A stretch of 64,000 nt of DNA. It comes from Plasmodium coatneyi. Taxonomy: Eukaryota; Apicomplexa; Aconoidasida; Haemosporida; Plasmodiidae. The DNA lies in NCBI RefSeq assembly GCF_001680005.1, contig NC_033562.1, positions 186,001 through 250,000 on the forward strand. Direction: 5' to 3'. Both the position numbers and the translations under genes were made by a program. Of the stretch, positions 1 through 10,814 are shown piece after piece; positions within the stretch are counted from its first letter, which is position 1; each line of letters begins with the position of its first letter. The notes beneath the pieces are model-generated. The model was not told the DNA's origin. It was given only the letters and a program-made list of their open reading frames with translations, and ran no database searches.

Positions 1-1639
1 CGTTGTGGGGGCTGCCTCATGGTCAACGTTACCCCCTTTTATACAGTGGCACAATGGAAGTTAAACGAAACCACAAAATTTACACCATGGGGGTCGGCAC
101 CCGTAGGCGGACAGACGCCAAGACACTTTTCTCTCACATGTGGGGATATGCAGTTCCGCTTGTACCTTATTCTCTTCTTCCATTTTTCGTTTCCTCATCA
201 ATTGGGTGGGAAAATCTCACTCTCCAAGAGAGTTGTTTTTATTTATTTATTTTTTTTTTTTTTATGTGAAGCCTTGTAAACTACTTCAATGCGCTCTTCC
301 CGTGGGAAGTTCACGTAGGTGTTTCCTCTTCGTCTTCTTTGTGTGCCTCCCCCTTTGGGATGAATTTCTTTTCCCTCTCGCTTGACGCTTGGGTTACAGA
401 TTGGAGGGATGACCATCTACTGTGGAGCATCCAAAAAAGAAATGGCTTTCTCCTCCCACGTGTATGCTGTTTACATACGTTAAAGCCCGTGCATACTAAT
501 GCAAACTCCTTACGTTTGTTACCTCTGGAAAACAGAATGACCAGTTAATCAGAACGGCCAAGTTATTTTCTCAGATCGAAATGTTCGTATACACATGGAG
601 GAAAAAGAGGAAAAAAAAAAAAATCCTCTGGATGACTCGTTATTAGTTAGCAGGGGGGAGTGAGGAGAGTCCTTCAAAATTATCTACTAGAGGCAGCGAC
701 CCTACACGCGCAAGGAAATACGTACACCCGTGCATACAAGCATGCGGCTAGGTACCAACATTCGTTCATGCTTTTGTGAACCTTACAAGCAGGAAAAAAA
801 AAAAAAAAAAACTCACCCCAAGAGGAAGCGCTACTGCAAGAAAAAGTAACCCACAGAAGAAGCCTTTCTCCTACGTGTTTCTGTGAAACTCCTTTTAGAA
901 ACTCTCTTTATTCCGACCCACCCCCGCGGCGGTGCAGTCCTTTGCCCAGGGAAATGGAACATGCTATATCTACCTATACGTGCGCTCAACTTATGCACCC
1001 ATTGCGTTGTGCTCTTCGTGCCAGTGCACCCACAACCCAGCGTAGCATAAAGCGCCAGAGTGTAACACACTATTCGTAAAGGGCAGTATAACTTACAGTG
1101 GGGTAGAATAGCCGACTTAGCTTTTGCCTCACCAAACTCCAGCCCAAGTGACTTCACGCCATTTCCACCCAAATGGGTGTGATGTGTACACAAGGAAGAG
1201 ACGTCCGAAAGTGCCATCCGAAAGAGCCATCTGAAAGACCCCCCTTGGAGGAGAACTCACATTTGTGGGAGCCAGAACAGCTGAGTTAAAGCGTGCAGGT
1301 TTGCACATATATATATATATATATAATTGTCCTACTTCGCGTGGAGCGTGCGAAGGGGTGTAAAAAAAAAAAAAAAAAAAAAAAAGCAAAAAGGCGAAAA
1401 AGAAATGGGGATACCCCTCCGTTTTAGAGCTGCGCATATGCTGCCTTTGCATGTGTACACATTCGTGCTCAGCATTGGCACATGCGAGAACAGCTAAAAG
1501 GTTATTAACAGAACCGCAGGGGGAGGGTGAAAAGGTTACCTGCTAGTACAGTAACGCAAGGGCAGAGGGGTGTACAAAAAAACCCGCCTGTGCATCCCCT
1601 TCCCCGCACAATATTTCTCTTTCGCTCCCTATGCACTAT
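1..1639. other. Intergenic, no supported gene
   Basis: I see no convincing gene. The stretch holds poly-A runs (about 609-623, 794-810, 1362-1385), a TA dinucleotide tract near 1308-1325, and short open frames that begin at non-ATG codons and encode low-complexity or unnatural sequence. It lies 3' of the minus-strand antigen gene, so part of it is probably that gene's 3' UTR. Confidence 0.5.
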
Positions 1640-2932
1640 CTATACGGTTCCCCTTATCTCCGTCTGTGCATTGTTCTCCTCAGGTTCGACAATTTCAAAC
1701 ATGTGCTTCAACTTTTTGATGATCAGGTAAAAGTCATTTATTACTTCTTCCGGAATTTTTGGAACGAAGGAGAGGTTTATAAAAATGTTTGAGGGTCCAT
1801 CTTTACTTGGAGGGGACCCATCGTTAATGTTAAGGTTTACACACTTGTTGTCACCACGATTGATATGCTCCTCTTTTTCGTTATACGTGACCTTAATGTC
1901 GTATTCTTTATTATTTCCCTTTTGCATGTCTTTACATTTTGCGGAGGGTTCCTCTCCTGGGAGGGTAATACATGGTTTTGGGGAGAAGAACCTTATAAAC
2001 GCATCTTCAGCTTGTTCGTCCAACTTTCGTGTGTATGCTTCTCCTCCAGCGGGGGGTGGAACAACATCTGCATTGCCATAGTGTTCGTGGTCCATACCAG
2101 CAGCTGGACCTGGACTAGCGTCTCCATACTGTTCGTCGTACATGCCAGCAGCTGGACCTGGACTAGCGTCTCCATACTGTTCGTCGTACATGCCAGCAGC
2201 TGGACCTGGACTAGCGTCTCCATAGTGTTCGTCGTACATGCCAGCAGCTGGACCTGGATTAGCGTCTCCATACTGTTCGTGGTCCATGGCAGCAGCTGGA
2301 CCTGTATAAGCGTCTCCATACTGTTCGTCGTACATGCCAGCAGCTGGACCTGGATTAGCGTCTCCATACTGTTCGTGGTCCATGGCAGCAGCTGGACCTG
2401 TATAAGCGTCTCCATACTGTTCGTCGTACATGCCAGCAGCTGGACCTGGACTAGCGTCTCCATAGTGTTCGTGGTCCATGGCAGCAGCTGGGCCTGTATA
2501 AGCGTCTCCATAGTGTTCGTCCTCGTCTACCCAAGCTTCCCGATTTAGGCTGATGCCTGTACCGGAATCGTCTTCCTCCTTTGGAGCACCTGCATTGTCC
2601 CCCTTGACCTCTTCATCCGCCTTCTCTACCTGCGCTTCCCCATCAATGGTGACGATTGTAACTTTCTCACCATTCGCAGTAGAATCATCTACTACTTGTG
2701 GCGAATCGCTGTCCTCCCTTTTTCTCCTTAAGTTCTTTTTCTCTTCCTCCCTTTTGTCACTCAGCCCTTGGTACGATGAGAGGGCAATTAGTTCACTTAA
2801 TCTTTGGAGGTAGGGAACTCTGTGCGTCTGTTGAGACACACTAGAGTTGTCCACAGAACAGGAGGCGAAAAAGTGGGACCCCCAATTACTTGCCACCGCA
2901 AGCAGGAGGAATAACGCACACGCCAGCTTCAT
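1640..2932 (-). CDS. Secreted antigen with 48-base tandem repeats
   Basis: Single-exon protein of 430 aa starting at ATG 2932. Residues 1 to about 22 form a signal peptide (MKLACALFLLLAVASNWGS). A charged region follows, then nine near-identical 16-residue repeats plus one diverged copy, built on YGDA(S/N/Y)(P/T)GPAA(G/A)M and alternating YDEQ/DHEQ linkers. A non-repetitive C-terminal domain of about 120 residues has two or three cysteines and ends in a predicted helix. There is no transmembrane segment or GPI signal, so it is probably secreted. The layout (signal, repeat block, unique C-terminus) is that of S-antigen-like or other blood-stage repeat antigens, but I do not recognise the specific family. 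Repeat number is likely to vary between isolates. Confidence 0.8.
   Translation of the reverse strand: MKLACALFLLLAVASNWGSHFFASCSVDNSSVSQQTHRVPYLQRLSELIALSSYQGLSDKREEEKKNLRRKREDSDSPQVVDDSTANGEKVTIVTIDGEAQVEKADEEVKGDNAGAPKEEDDSGTGISLNREAWVDEDEHYGDAYTGPAAAMDHEHYGDASPGPAAGMYDEQYGDAYTGPAAAMDHEQYGDANPGPAAGMYDEQYGDAYTGPAAAMDHEQYGDANPGPAAGMYDEHYGDASPGPAAGMYDEQYGDASPGPAAGMYDEQYGDASPGPAAGMDHEHYGNADVVPPPAGGEAYTRKLDEQAEDAFIRFFSPKPCITLPGEEPSAKCKDMQKGNNKEYDIKVTYNEKEEHINRGDNKCVNLNINDGSPPSKDGPSNIFINLSFVPKIPEEVINDFYLIIKKLKHMFEIVEPEENNAQTEIRGTV
2060..2530 (-). repeat. Coding 48-base tandem repeat array
   Basis: About nine and a half copies of a 48-base unit, with core on the plus strand such as GCAGCTGGACCTGGACTAGC and CATACTGTTCGTCGTACATG. 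The copies differ by a few substitutions that swap S/N/Y and P/T codons, and the two linker types partly alternate. This points to higher-order 96-base duplication. Confidence 0.92.
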
Positions 2933-4929
2933 TTTGTGTGTATATGTGTGTTGATATCACGATGTAGGTATTGTATGCGTAGCTACTTGTGTAAGCCCCC
3001 ACGGAGTTCGTAAGTTATTAAGGGTAGGTAAACCTCAAAGTGCGGAGGAAAGACAATGGTGCAAAATGCTTTGACTTCAACTTATTAATTTTTTGGAATA
3101 AAATAATAAATTAAAAAAAAATAAATTATAAAATAATAAATTAAAAAATAATAAAATAATAAATTATAAATTGACAAAATAATGAATTACAAATTGACAT
3201 GTTGACAAAATGTGTCATTTTCAGCGCAAGTTAGAATTAACCGGCGTCCCCCTTCCTATTTTTTGTTTTTCATTATCTTCCTTGCCCCTTTTTCCACCGG
3301 AGAACGCACCTCGTCGCTTGTCCTACCGTGCATGCACGAAAGGTTAGGCAACTAGTGCATGTAGACTGGGGCGCCCTCAATTTGTGCAAACGTAACGCAG
3401 GCCCTTGTTTTTAATTCTCCCCCAAGTAACGCGCTGCTCATGCACGTCCTTATTCTTCTATCCCATCAAGTAGAGGTCTTCACCTTTCTGCCCCCTCGAG
3501 AGGGCGCGCAACTCACACAAGTTCCTGCATAAGTGCATTCGCACATTCGCGCTTGCATGCAAACGTCTTGGCCAGCGCCTCTGCATACGTCCACGTGTCC
3601 TGCCACCTCTCTCAAGTAGACCTCCCCGTGCAGCAATTCCCACGCTTAAGGCTTACATTGTTCCCTTTCCTAGAACGGCATGCAGTGAGGAGCACAAACA
3701 GCATGCAATGAGAAATATAAATAGCATGCAATTAGGAAGGTACACACCACGCACTCCATGTGCACCAGAGAAGGCAATCGCTCCACACACGGAATAAACA
3801 TTTTCCCACGTGCATGCACTTATTTTCCTTGCGCGTTCTCAAAGCATTTCTACCAGTGGGCACTCCTTCCCTTGAGATCTACGCACACAAATTATCAAGC
3901 AGGACAAAGTTCGCGCCGCTGCAAATCTTCGTGTGCATAATGCAGGTATAATAGTGGCGCGCATATTTTTTCTTCTCACTTTTTTTACACTTTAAAAGGG
4001 AAGCACACAGCAGGGAGGGAATGTCCAACATGGTTGCAAGTTTTTTTTTTTTTTTTTTTTGTCCTTCCCTCATTTCCTCGCCATTAAAATTTGTTACATA
4101 TGTGCACGCATGCGTTAATATATACCCCTTTCGTGAAGCGCAAGTTCCTGTCCCCAAAATAGGACATTCAAAAAAGTAACGGAACTGTCATATTGCATGT
4201 GCTTACAAAGGGGCAAGCAAAATAAAAGTAATGAAATTGCGTCCTATCTGAAGAACTACGTCAGCCGTTCATTTTCCTATCTTCCCAGTTCGGGGGATTT
4301 ACTCCACCTCAACCGTCGTCCAGAGAAAAAAAAAAAATCACCTACAATTTGTGCACATTTTATTTTCGCTCATTCATTCATTGTTTTTTTTTGTTTATTT
4401 GCCTGACCCATGCGGGTGAAAATTTGGCAAAGCGCAGAATTGCCCTTGGGTGACTCACAACCCTTGCTCGACGGGGGTGAAAAATGGAACAAAAAAAAAA
4501 TAAGCTGCCAATATGATGGGCAGAAAAACAGCAAATTTAATGTGTTCTTTTAAGTTGGGCCTGTGGGGCAAAGCGATTGCCAACCCTATTTACACTGTTC
4601 GCCACTATAATGGGGCAAATTGGAAACGGCCTGAAACAGCCAAAATGCTTTTCTTCACACAGCTGTCTCTTTCTTTCTTTTTTTGTCATACATTTTAAGC
4701 ATAAATGGCATAAAAAATATGACTTGTTCATAATTTTTTTTTTTTTTTTTTTTTACAAATTATGCGTCCAGCGCACACACAAATTTGCACAGGGAATGGG
4801 GGATTTTTTCTTTCCCCTTATTTTCCATTCGTTCGGGCACATTTTATAAAACATTTGGTAGGAATAGCACCTTCAGGGTAACAGCTTCGAGTAGCACTTC
4901 CACCCGCGCACATGTCCAAACTTTATTTG
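2933..4929. other. Intergenic, no supported gene
   Basis: Includes an A+T-rich simple repeat near 3085-3200 (AATAAATTATAAA-like units), probably promoter-proximal for the minus-strand antigen. It also has poly-T runs (4040-4060, 4735-4754) and short open frames without protein-like composition. The part next to 4930 is 3' UTR of the selenoprotein gene. Confidence 0.5.
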
Positions 4930-4972
4930 TCAAAAAATGTCCCCCACAGATGGTTTACGACATTTTCATCAT
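4930..4972 (-). other. Candidate SECIS element
   Basis: Read on the minus strand, the segment begins ATGATG and continues into an 8-base arm AAAATGTC. An apical loop containing AAA follows, then the complementary arm GACATTTT and TTGA. The paired TGAT/TTGA ends give the tandem G.A non-Watson-Crick quartet of eukaryotic SECIS hairpins, and the AA in the apical loop matches the consensus. It lies about 90 bases 3' of the stop codon of a frame with an in-frame TGA in a CxxU context, which is the expected place. No folding program was run; the structure was found by eye. Confidence 0.8.
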
Positions 4973-5059
4973 TTATAAATTTTGGGCCACGTGCACAGGT
5001 GTGTCTCTCCAAAATGGGCGTATCATTCGTTTGGTCTCTTCCACCGGGTGGGTTAGTCC

Positions 5060-5755
5060 TTACCCAGGCACATGTGTCATATTCTCGCGGAGGCGTTGCA
5101 CAAACAGATGATCGGAGTAATAATCGTCGTAAATTAAATTCCTGTTCTGGTACACATGTATAACACTTGTGTTGCACAACATCCCATATATGATGTTGTA
5201 CGAAAAGATCATGATACCAAGTGCCATCAGTTTTTTTTGTTGCATATTTTCAAACATTTCATTGAATCTCCGATTGTTTAGCAGAATAGGTGGTATGTAC
5301 GGCTTCAAATAATGCGGGAATATCAAACATGCCGCAATCAGGACGTAAATAAAAAGGACGAAGCGGCATATAAGTCGGTAAATTAATGCCGCCTTGATGT
5401 TCCGCAAAAATATGACATACTTCTCATCACCAGTCCTACTGTTGTCTGCTTGGTAACTGTCGTCTTCAAAATATATTTCCGTGTCCTCCCCATGGTTTAA
5501 TAAATCGAAATATTTTTTTATCCTACTTAACACATAGTGAGATTGTCAGGATTTGCAAAAATAAATGGAGATCTGATTGTCCCTATTTATGTAGGATGGG
5601 AGTGTGTCCTTTTGGACGAATAAAAATTCGTAACTTTCTTTTAAAAAGTTCCTGTCTCCATGCACAACTTTTCCAGTGCCGTTCTTCAAAATGATGAAAT
5701 CGTAGCTTAAAAAGAGGAGCAACAATAATTTCAGGAATAATTTTAGGTAATACAT
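5060..5755 (-). CDS. SelT-like selenoprotein (in-frame TGA read as Sec)
   Basis: Single frame of 231 residues from ATG 5755 to the stop at 5060, open throughout except for TGA at 5548-5546 (codon 70). That TGA follows TGC AAA TCC and gives C67-K-S-U70, the redox CxxU motif of the SelT/Rdx thioredoxin-like family. It is preceded by a beta-strand-like segment (NQISIYF), as in SelT. An N-terminal hydrophobic signal or anchor (about residues 3-22) and two C-terminal hydrophobic segments (about 110-130 and 165-180) suggest an ER-membrane oxidoreductase. The C-terminal order, with a hydrophobic stretch, N....L.Y..Y and final helix, also resembles SelT. The downstream hairpin at 4972-4930 supports Sec insertion. 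Apicomplexans are known to have a small selenoproteome; I cannot say which named member this is. An automated caller would split it into two ORFs. Confidence 0.85.
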
Positions 5756-5967
5756 TTTGGCTTCCACTTATGTGATGCGTGCTCCGACAAGGTTGCCTTT
5801 TCCCACGTCGTGGCTTGGTTCATTGGAGAAGGGGGGTGATGGCTTCCTTTCTGTAACGGTTGTTTTTACTTCTTTCTCTGGTATAGCGATGGAATATATC
5901 TTTCCACTACCCCCTGGCGCAGCTGCTTGGATGACCTACAACTGGCTCTTATTCCCAACGCAGTTAA

Positions 5968-5998
<31 letters not shown>

Positions 5999-6549
5999 TC
6001 TTTCGTTCGCCTTCCTTATTTTGACAGTGCTCACTTCAGAGGAGAAATCACACAAAGAGGGAATTCCAACGGAACGAAAAAAAAAAAATTGTACAAAATT
6101 TTGCTCGTACAATTTACCCAATGGTTATCCTTTGGGGAAAAAAAAAATTTTTTAAAAGGAGAAGTTTTTTGCTACACCGAGTGAAACCTCTACTGGGTGT
6201 GTTTCACACGCTGCCGCTCGGGGCGGGACTTGTCGCCGCTCCTCTTCCAACGTGGAAAAAATGGTACATAGAGTGGTGGAAAAAAAAGTAAAACAAAATG
6301 TTACATAGAATGGTAAAAAAAATGTGTGAACAAACGCGAAAACAAAACGACGGGTAGATTGGCCTAGCTTGGCTCACTAAAATGAGCTCCCGCGCAACTC
6401 TCGTGTGCGGTGTGCGCCCTGTGCTGGGAAAAGTTGCTAGGGACGGGGGGGGAATTTTGCCCCCTCGGAATTTCCCCACTTTGCCACTTCGCCACTTCAC
6501 CACGTCGCTATCTGGGTTGTTTTATTTATTTTTTTTTTTTCCCCTTTCG
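5756..6549. other. Intergenic between selenoprotein 5' end and RRP1 3' end
   Basis: Contains a T run of about 25 bases near 5968-5994, poly-A runs near 6078 and 6140, and otherwise unremarkable sequence. The selenoprotein promoter and the RRP1 3' UTR must share it. No gene is supported. Confidence 0.5.
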
Positions 6550-8932
6550 CTACAAAAACGCGGGGACATTAATTAAGTTGCGAAAATTGTCGAGAAAGAA
6601 ATACGAATTGACGTTTTTCTTCTTTATCCGCGGGATGTACTCGATGGTGTTTTTGTTCAGGTTAAAATGAACTCTTTTTGTCACGCGTGATTTGGTTTTC
6701 CCTTTTTTCAAAATGGTTTTCTTGACCGTGCCATTTTTTCTCTTTTCCCTGGTTTTCCCTTTCGCATCGGTCGCTACGCCTTTGCTCAGCGCGCTTTTGT
6801 TTTTGTCTTTGCCCTCTTGGCCTATCATAGGAGTTTTTTTTTCCATTTTTGACTTTTTGTTTTTTTTAGCCAATTTTGCCATTATATTTTGCTTCGCCAA
6901 CTTGACCAACTTGCTCTGTTTGGCTAGCCTCATCATTTTGCCTTGTTTCGCTAGCTTGATCAATTTTCCCAGTTTGGCAAAATTTTCCATTTTTTTCCCC
7001 TTTTTTGCCTTCCCCACCTTGGTTTTTACTATTTTCTTTTTTACCATTCCTATGTGCATGTTCTTGTGATCCGCATCTGTAGCGGCATCACCCCTGTCTG
7101 CATCTCCGAGTTGTAGACATAGGTCGTCCTCCCCCTCGTCATTCGCCAGCAGGGTGTAGCACTGGTGTGCTTGACAAATTCGACTGCCGCTACCAGCAGA
7201 GCAGGCGTTATTTTTCTTCTTCAAGAGCTTGTTCACTTTTAGCTTCCTCTTCTGTATGCACCCGCCCTGTAGCTCCGACTTGTCAATGGAATAGATGGGT
7301 AAATCCGACTTCCCCTTATTTTCAAGAATAATGTTCCCCGAAAAACCTCGTTTCCTCTTGTGGATAAAGTCTATGATCTTAAGTTTGTGTTTTGCTTCCC
7401 CGTCGATCGAGCTGCTTGCGTGTTTTCCATTGTGCATATTATCTCCTGCTCCGTTTCTGTATTGGCCTTTGTTCTTTTTTTTTTCCTTCTTTTTTTCCAT
7501 TTCTTTTTTGTTCTTCTTGGACGACGGCTTCCCTTGGCCCACAAAATTGTCCTCCATGATTATCGCTTCCCTCATATTGGCTTTTTTTTTTTTTTTCCTT
7601 TTTTTTTTTATCGTCGAGGTTACCGTTTTCTTCTCGCTTTCGCTTCGGGGCCTTCTTCTTCCCCGTCGTCGGGTCGCTTCGCATATCATTTCCCATATCT
7701 ATTTCCACGTCACTTCCTATGTCACTTCCCATATCGCTCCCTATATCACTTTCCATGTCGCTGCTCAGGTCCTCCTCCGTTTCCCCCTCATCGCCCTCCT
7801 CGATAATCTCCCTGAGTCGGTTGAACTCGTTCGACGCACGGTCCCTTTTGGACCTCTTCTTACAGGTAGGCACATCATCCAACTGTTTCTCTCCACCCGT
7901 TGGGCCATCCCCAGGAGTGGTCAAATCGGAACCTCTTTCATTTGGAGAGATTTGTTCTTCCTCCCCGGCGGGGGCAGAAGCGGAGTCCAAAGCGGGGGCG
8001 GAACCATTGTGCTCCCCCGTGGCCTCAAAGTTTTCCACAAAAATGGGCGTCTTTTGCGATCCACCCTCTTTGTCCTTATTGCCCTTCTGTTTGTTCTCCC
8101 CTCCTTCACCTCTCCCTGAAACAAAGGAATTGTAAAAACCCCTAAGTGCTTTAGTAGCATAAGGATTTTTGCACTTCCCAAGGTACCTGCAAATTCTCCT
8201 CTCCAGCATACTCTTCCCCACATTTAACTTCAAAAGGACGGAGAATATTTTATTCCTAATTACATCGACTATGTGTTTTTTTTCCGTCTTGCAAATTATT
8301 TTAAAAAAAAAATCCATCAGTTGGAGAAAATTCTTTATGTGTACTTTTTCATTTTGATCCTTGGCCTTTAAATAAAATTGGTTTCCAAAAAATTCTTTAA
8401 AAAACGTATCGATGTGATTGTAAAAAACGTCATTTGTGTCGTCAAATATTTGGAGCATTATTTTGTTATACCTCTTGATGTAATCACTGCGCCATGAGTA
8501 CCGATGTAGGAAGAGGAGGAACTCTGCTTGGAAAACTTTGAATAAAAATAAATACTTGTTCAAACGGTATAGGTCTAGGGAATCATACTTACTAGACATA
8601 ACCCTTAAAAAGCTTTTCAAAAATTGGAAGACGCTTTTTTTTTCTTCACTGTCGTCTACCTCATCAATGTTTCTTAAAATTTTGCTAATTCTGCAAGCCG
8701 CTATTTTTTGCTCTTCCGATGAGTAACATAGCCAGTAATAGTAAAAAAGTCCTTTGCAAATGTAGGACAAATTATGTCCATCCAGGGGCACCTTTTTTTT
8801 TTTCAAATAATCAGTCAGGACCTTTATTCCCGTGTCCCTTTTTTCTTTATTCACGTGACACAGCTCAACAAATAACAGCTCAATTTCGGACTTCTCCGTC
8901 TTTTTCTTCCCTCTTTTTTTATTTTCTTCCAT
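6550..8932 (-). CDS. RRP1: Nucleolar rRNA-processing protein RRP1/NOP52, frame-split
   Basis: Two overlapping minus-strand frames form one gene. The 5' frame (ATG 8932, open to 7439) encodes the alpha-helical RRP1/NOP52 domain over about residues 15-300 (ELLFVELCHVNKEKRDTG at its start, then LFKVFQAEFLLFLHRYSWRS). An acidic/Ser region with ESDIGSDMGSDIG-like repeats follows. The 3' frame (open 7689 to 6550) encodes a Lys-rich tail that ends with RVHFNLNKNTIEYIP, matching the conserved C-terminal motif of RRP1 proteins, so it is the true end. The switch must occur in the A15/A11 tracts at 7609-7582. That could be a sequencing indel, a strain frameshift or slippage. An upstream GTG start at 8989 is unlikely. 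Expected role: maturation of 27S to 25S/5.8S rRNA in the nucleolus. Confidence 0.85.
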
Positions 8933-9258
8933 TTTTCTTTCTGTAGGGGAAAAAATTACCGTAAATCGGTCTTGGTAGACTTCTTCCACTGGGGAGTGGC
9001 TACACTTACTGCCTGGACAAAGGGTGACCCGTAGGATCTACCTGCAAGACGCTTCACTTAACTGCAGGGGAAGTTTTACCCTTAATAAATTTGGTGCAAA
9101 TTGTCCGCAAGCGGGTATAGATACGTACGCAAATACATGGCAAGCGCAAAAGGGGGGACGACCCTGTCCCGTGAGGTGATTATTCTGATCTGCCTTCCGT
9201 TCTGCTGTAACCTCAACGTGAATGGTAATTGCTTTCCCTCCTCTGGAACTTTATGTCC

Positions 9259-9654
9259 TCACCTCGCATCTACCTTCCCCGTTGGAACCTGGAGCAGGTT
9301 CGAAGGAGAGTCAATTCTGGTTTCTTCACGAGGAACAGAAAAGGTTAAAAAATATTGGGGGCATATGACAGTACAGGAACATAAAATATAAAACTGATGA
9401 AATTTCCCTTGAAGCCGCGGCAACGACATAGGAAGAAGATGAAGGGCGGAAATATAATATGCTGAGTTGAGCAAATTTGTTTGCTGCTCCTTCTTAGCCT
9501 GCTTCAAAAATGGGAAAACTTTCCCATATACTTCCACTTGTGCCTCCCAAGGAAAATGGTAGAAAACTGTGAAAAACGCTATGATTGTTCCTCTTGGTAC
9601 AGAACCTTTGTTTGGTTTGCGCTTCGCCTCTCTACTTCGTTTCTGCGTCAGTTT
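9259..9654 (-). CDS. Possible exon of an unrecognised small gene
   Basis: On the minus strand a CGTAG acceptor-like site (ending 9655) opens a frame with strongly protein-like composition. It has a basic start (KRSREAKRKPNKG) and a hydrophobic segment (GTIIAFFTVFYHFPW), followed by EVYGKVFPFLKQAKKEQQTN. There is no ATG in the frame before this segment, so an upstream exon is required and I did not find it. The second half of the frame (to the stop at 9259) looks less natural and may be intron. The shape suggests a small one-span membrane protein, possibly mitochondrial, but no family is recognised. Confidence 0.3.
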   Translation of the reverse strand, partial: KLTQKRSREAKRKPNKGSVPRGTIIAFFTVFYHFPWEAQVEVYGKVFPFLKQAKKEQQTNLLNSAYYISALHLLPMSLPRLQGKFHQFYILCSCTVICPQYFLTFSVPREETRIDSPSNLLQVPTGKVDAR

Positions 9655-10295
9655 CTACGTGAAGTTTTTTAATTGGGGATGGAAGGGGCTGACTTGGGTT
9701 AGCACTAATTAACATATAATTTAAAATGGAAAAAATTGGAAAGGAAAAATTTTGAGAAGAAATGGTTGGAAAAGAAAAAGTAGGAAAGGAAAAAGTTCGA
9801 AAAGGAAACGTTGGGTATAAAATGCCTGCGAATTTTTCTTCTCCCCCTCAAGCAGATTTTATATTGGTTTTTAAAATTGAAAAAAAAAAAAAATTTTTTT
9901 TTTAATTTTTAATTTTAAAATTAAGAATTTTAAATATTTTTTTATTTTTTAAATTATTTTTTCAACCCGTTTTTTAAACATTTTTGGAACAATTTCTTTG
10001 AATTATCATGTAATAAATCGCTTTTTAAAAACCCTCTTTAAATTGTTATTTTCCCCAACAACGCCGTAACGCAGTTTTTGACGCAGTTTTTTTTTTTTTC
10101 GCTTTAAAATGCAGTTCGATTTGTCCACATAGCATAATTTTTAATTTCCTTTAAATGGACGTCAAACCGCCTGCAACGCTCCTCCCGAACGCTGAGAGGA
10201 AAAAACGAAAAAAGAAAACTCTTCACCGATGTACTTCACGGATGTACTTCACCGACGTACTTCACCGACGTACTTCACCGCTGCATGATATGTCA
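9655..10295. repeat. A+T-rich spacer with a 13-base tandem repeat
   Basis: Holds GGAAAAGAAAAAGT-like purine repeats (9725-9815), a strongly A+T block (9880-10000), and about four copies of a 13-base unit TTCACCGACGTAC (10220-10281). No gene is supported. Confidence 0.55.
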
Positions 10296-10814
10296 CTAAT
10301 ACCAGTGGGATGAATCACTACAAATGGCCACGGACGCAGCTGAGGAGACCACATAAAATGTCCGAAATGGCCAAAAGTCTTTTCCCCAGCTGCAGGATTG
10401 TACAGTCTGCACGGTGAAGTTGTTTAAAACCACAATTGAGTAGGCCGTCCACCAAGGGGAAAATAAACAAATGGACTCGTGCCCCTCAGTCAGGTTAGGA
10501 GCGTGTATGAAGAGTGGGTTAGAAATGTAATCGTACACCGCTTTTCTGGGTGAATGGCCAAAAGGCGAAACGAAAAAAAAAAACGACATACCCCGAAAAA
10601 CATTGCCGATGCGTCGAAAAAGAAAAAGACAAAGGATGGGAAATGAAAAAAAAGAGGTAGGAATTATTCCTCCCATTGGTAGATCAGGACAGGGCTCCTG
10701 CACATCCTTCAGCACTAAGTCGGTGCATCTGCATGAGGAAAAATCCGGCAGATACATTATGTAGCCGTGTACACAGAATAATGTGCATAAGAAAAATAGG
10801 GTCCGTCGGGTCAT
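10296..10814 (-). CDS. Possible small secreted cysteine-containing protein
   Basis: An ATG at 10814 begins a frame of 172 residues. It opens with a good signal peptide (MTRRTLFFLCTLFCVHG) followed by a Cys-rich stretch (SSCRCTD, EPCPD). The middle (about residues 50-85) is very hydrophobic and T-rich on the DNA and may be an intron; a GTATGTCG donor-like site near 10595 and a CACCCAG acceptor near 10545 are candidates. The C-terminal part contains NNFTVQTVQSCSWGKDFW. I recognise no family. It could be a real short secreted protein, a spliced gene, or chance. Confidence 0.35.
   Translation of the reverse strand: MTRRTLFFLCTLFCVHGYIMYLPDFSSCRCTDLVLKDVQEPCPDLPMGGIIPTSFFSFPILCLFLFRRIGNVFRGMSFFFFVSPFGHSPRKAVYDYISNPLFIHAPNLTEGHESICLFSPWWTAYSIVVLNNFTVQTVQSCSWGKDFWPFRTFYVVSSAASVAICSDSSHWY

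Noticed and set aside
1865..2548. 227-codon plus-strand frame opposite the repeat antigen
   Set aside because: It is the antisense of the 48-base repeat (FVVHASSWTWTSVS units), with no ATG-led domain structure.
5060..5767. Two separate genes, or a frameshifted gene, on the minus strand
   Set aside because: The two stretches are in the same frame, separated only by TGA in a CxxU context with a SECIS-like hairpin downstream; one selenoprotein explains all of it.
7295..8119. 274-codon plus-strand frame
   Set aside because: Antisense shadow of the RRP1 Lys/Glu-rich region, giving poly-F/S composition.
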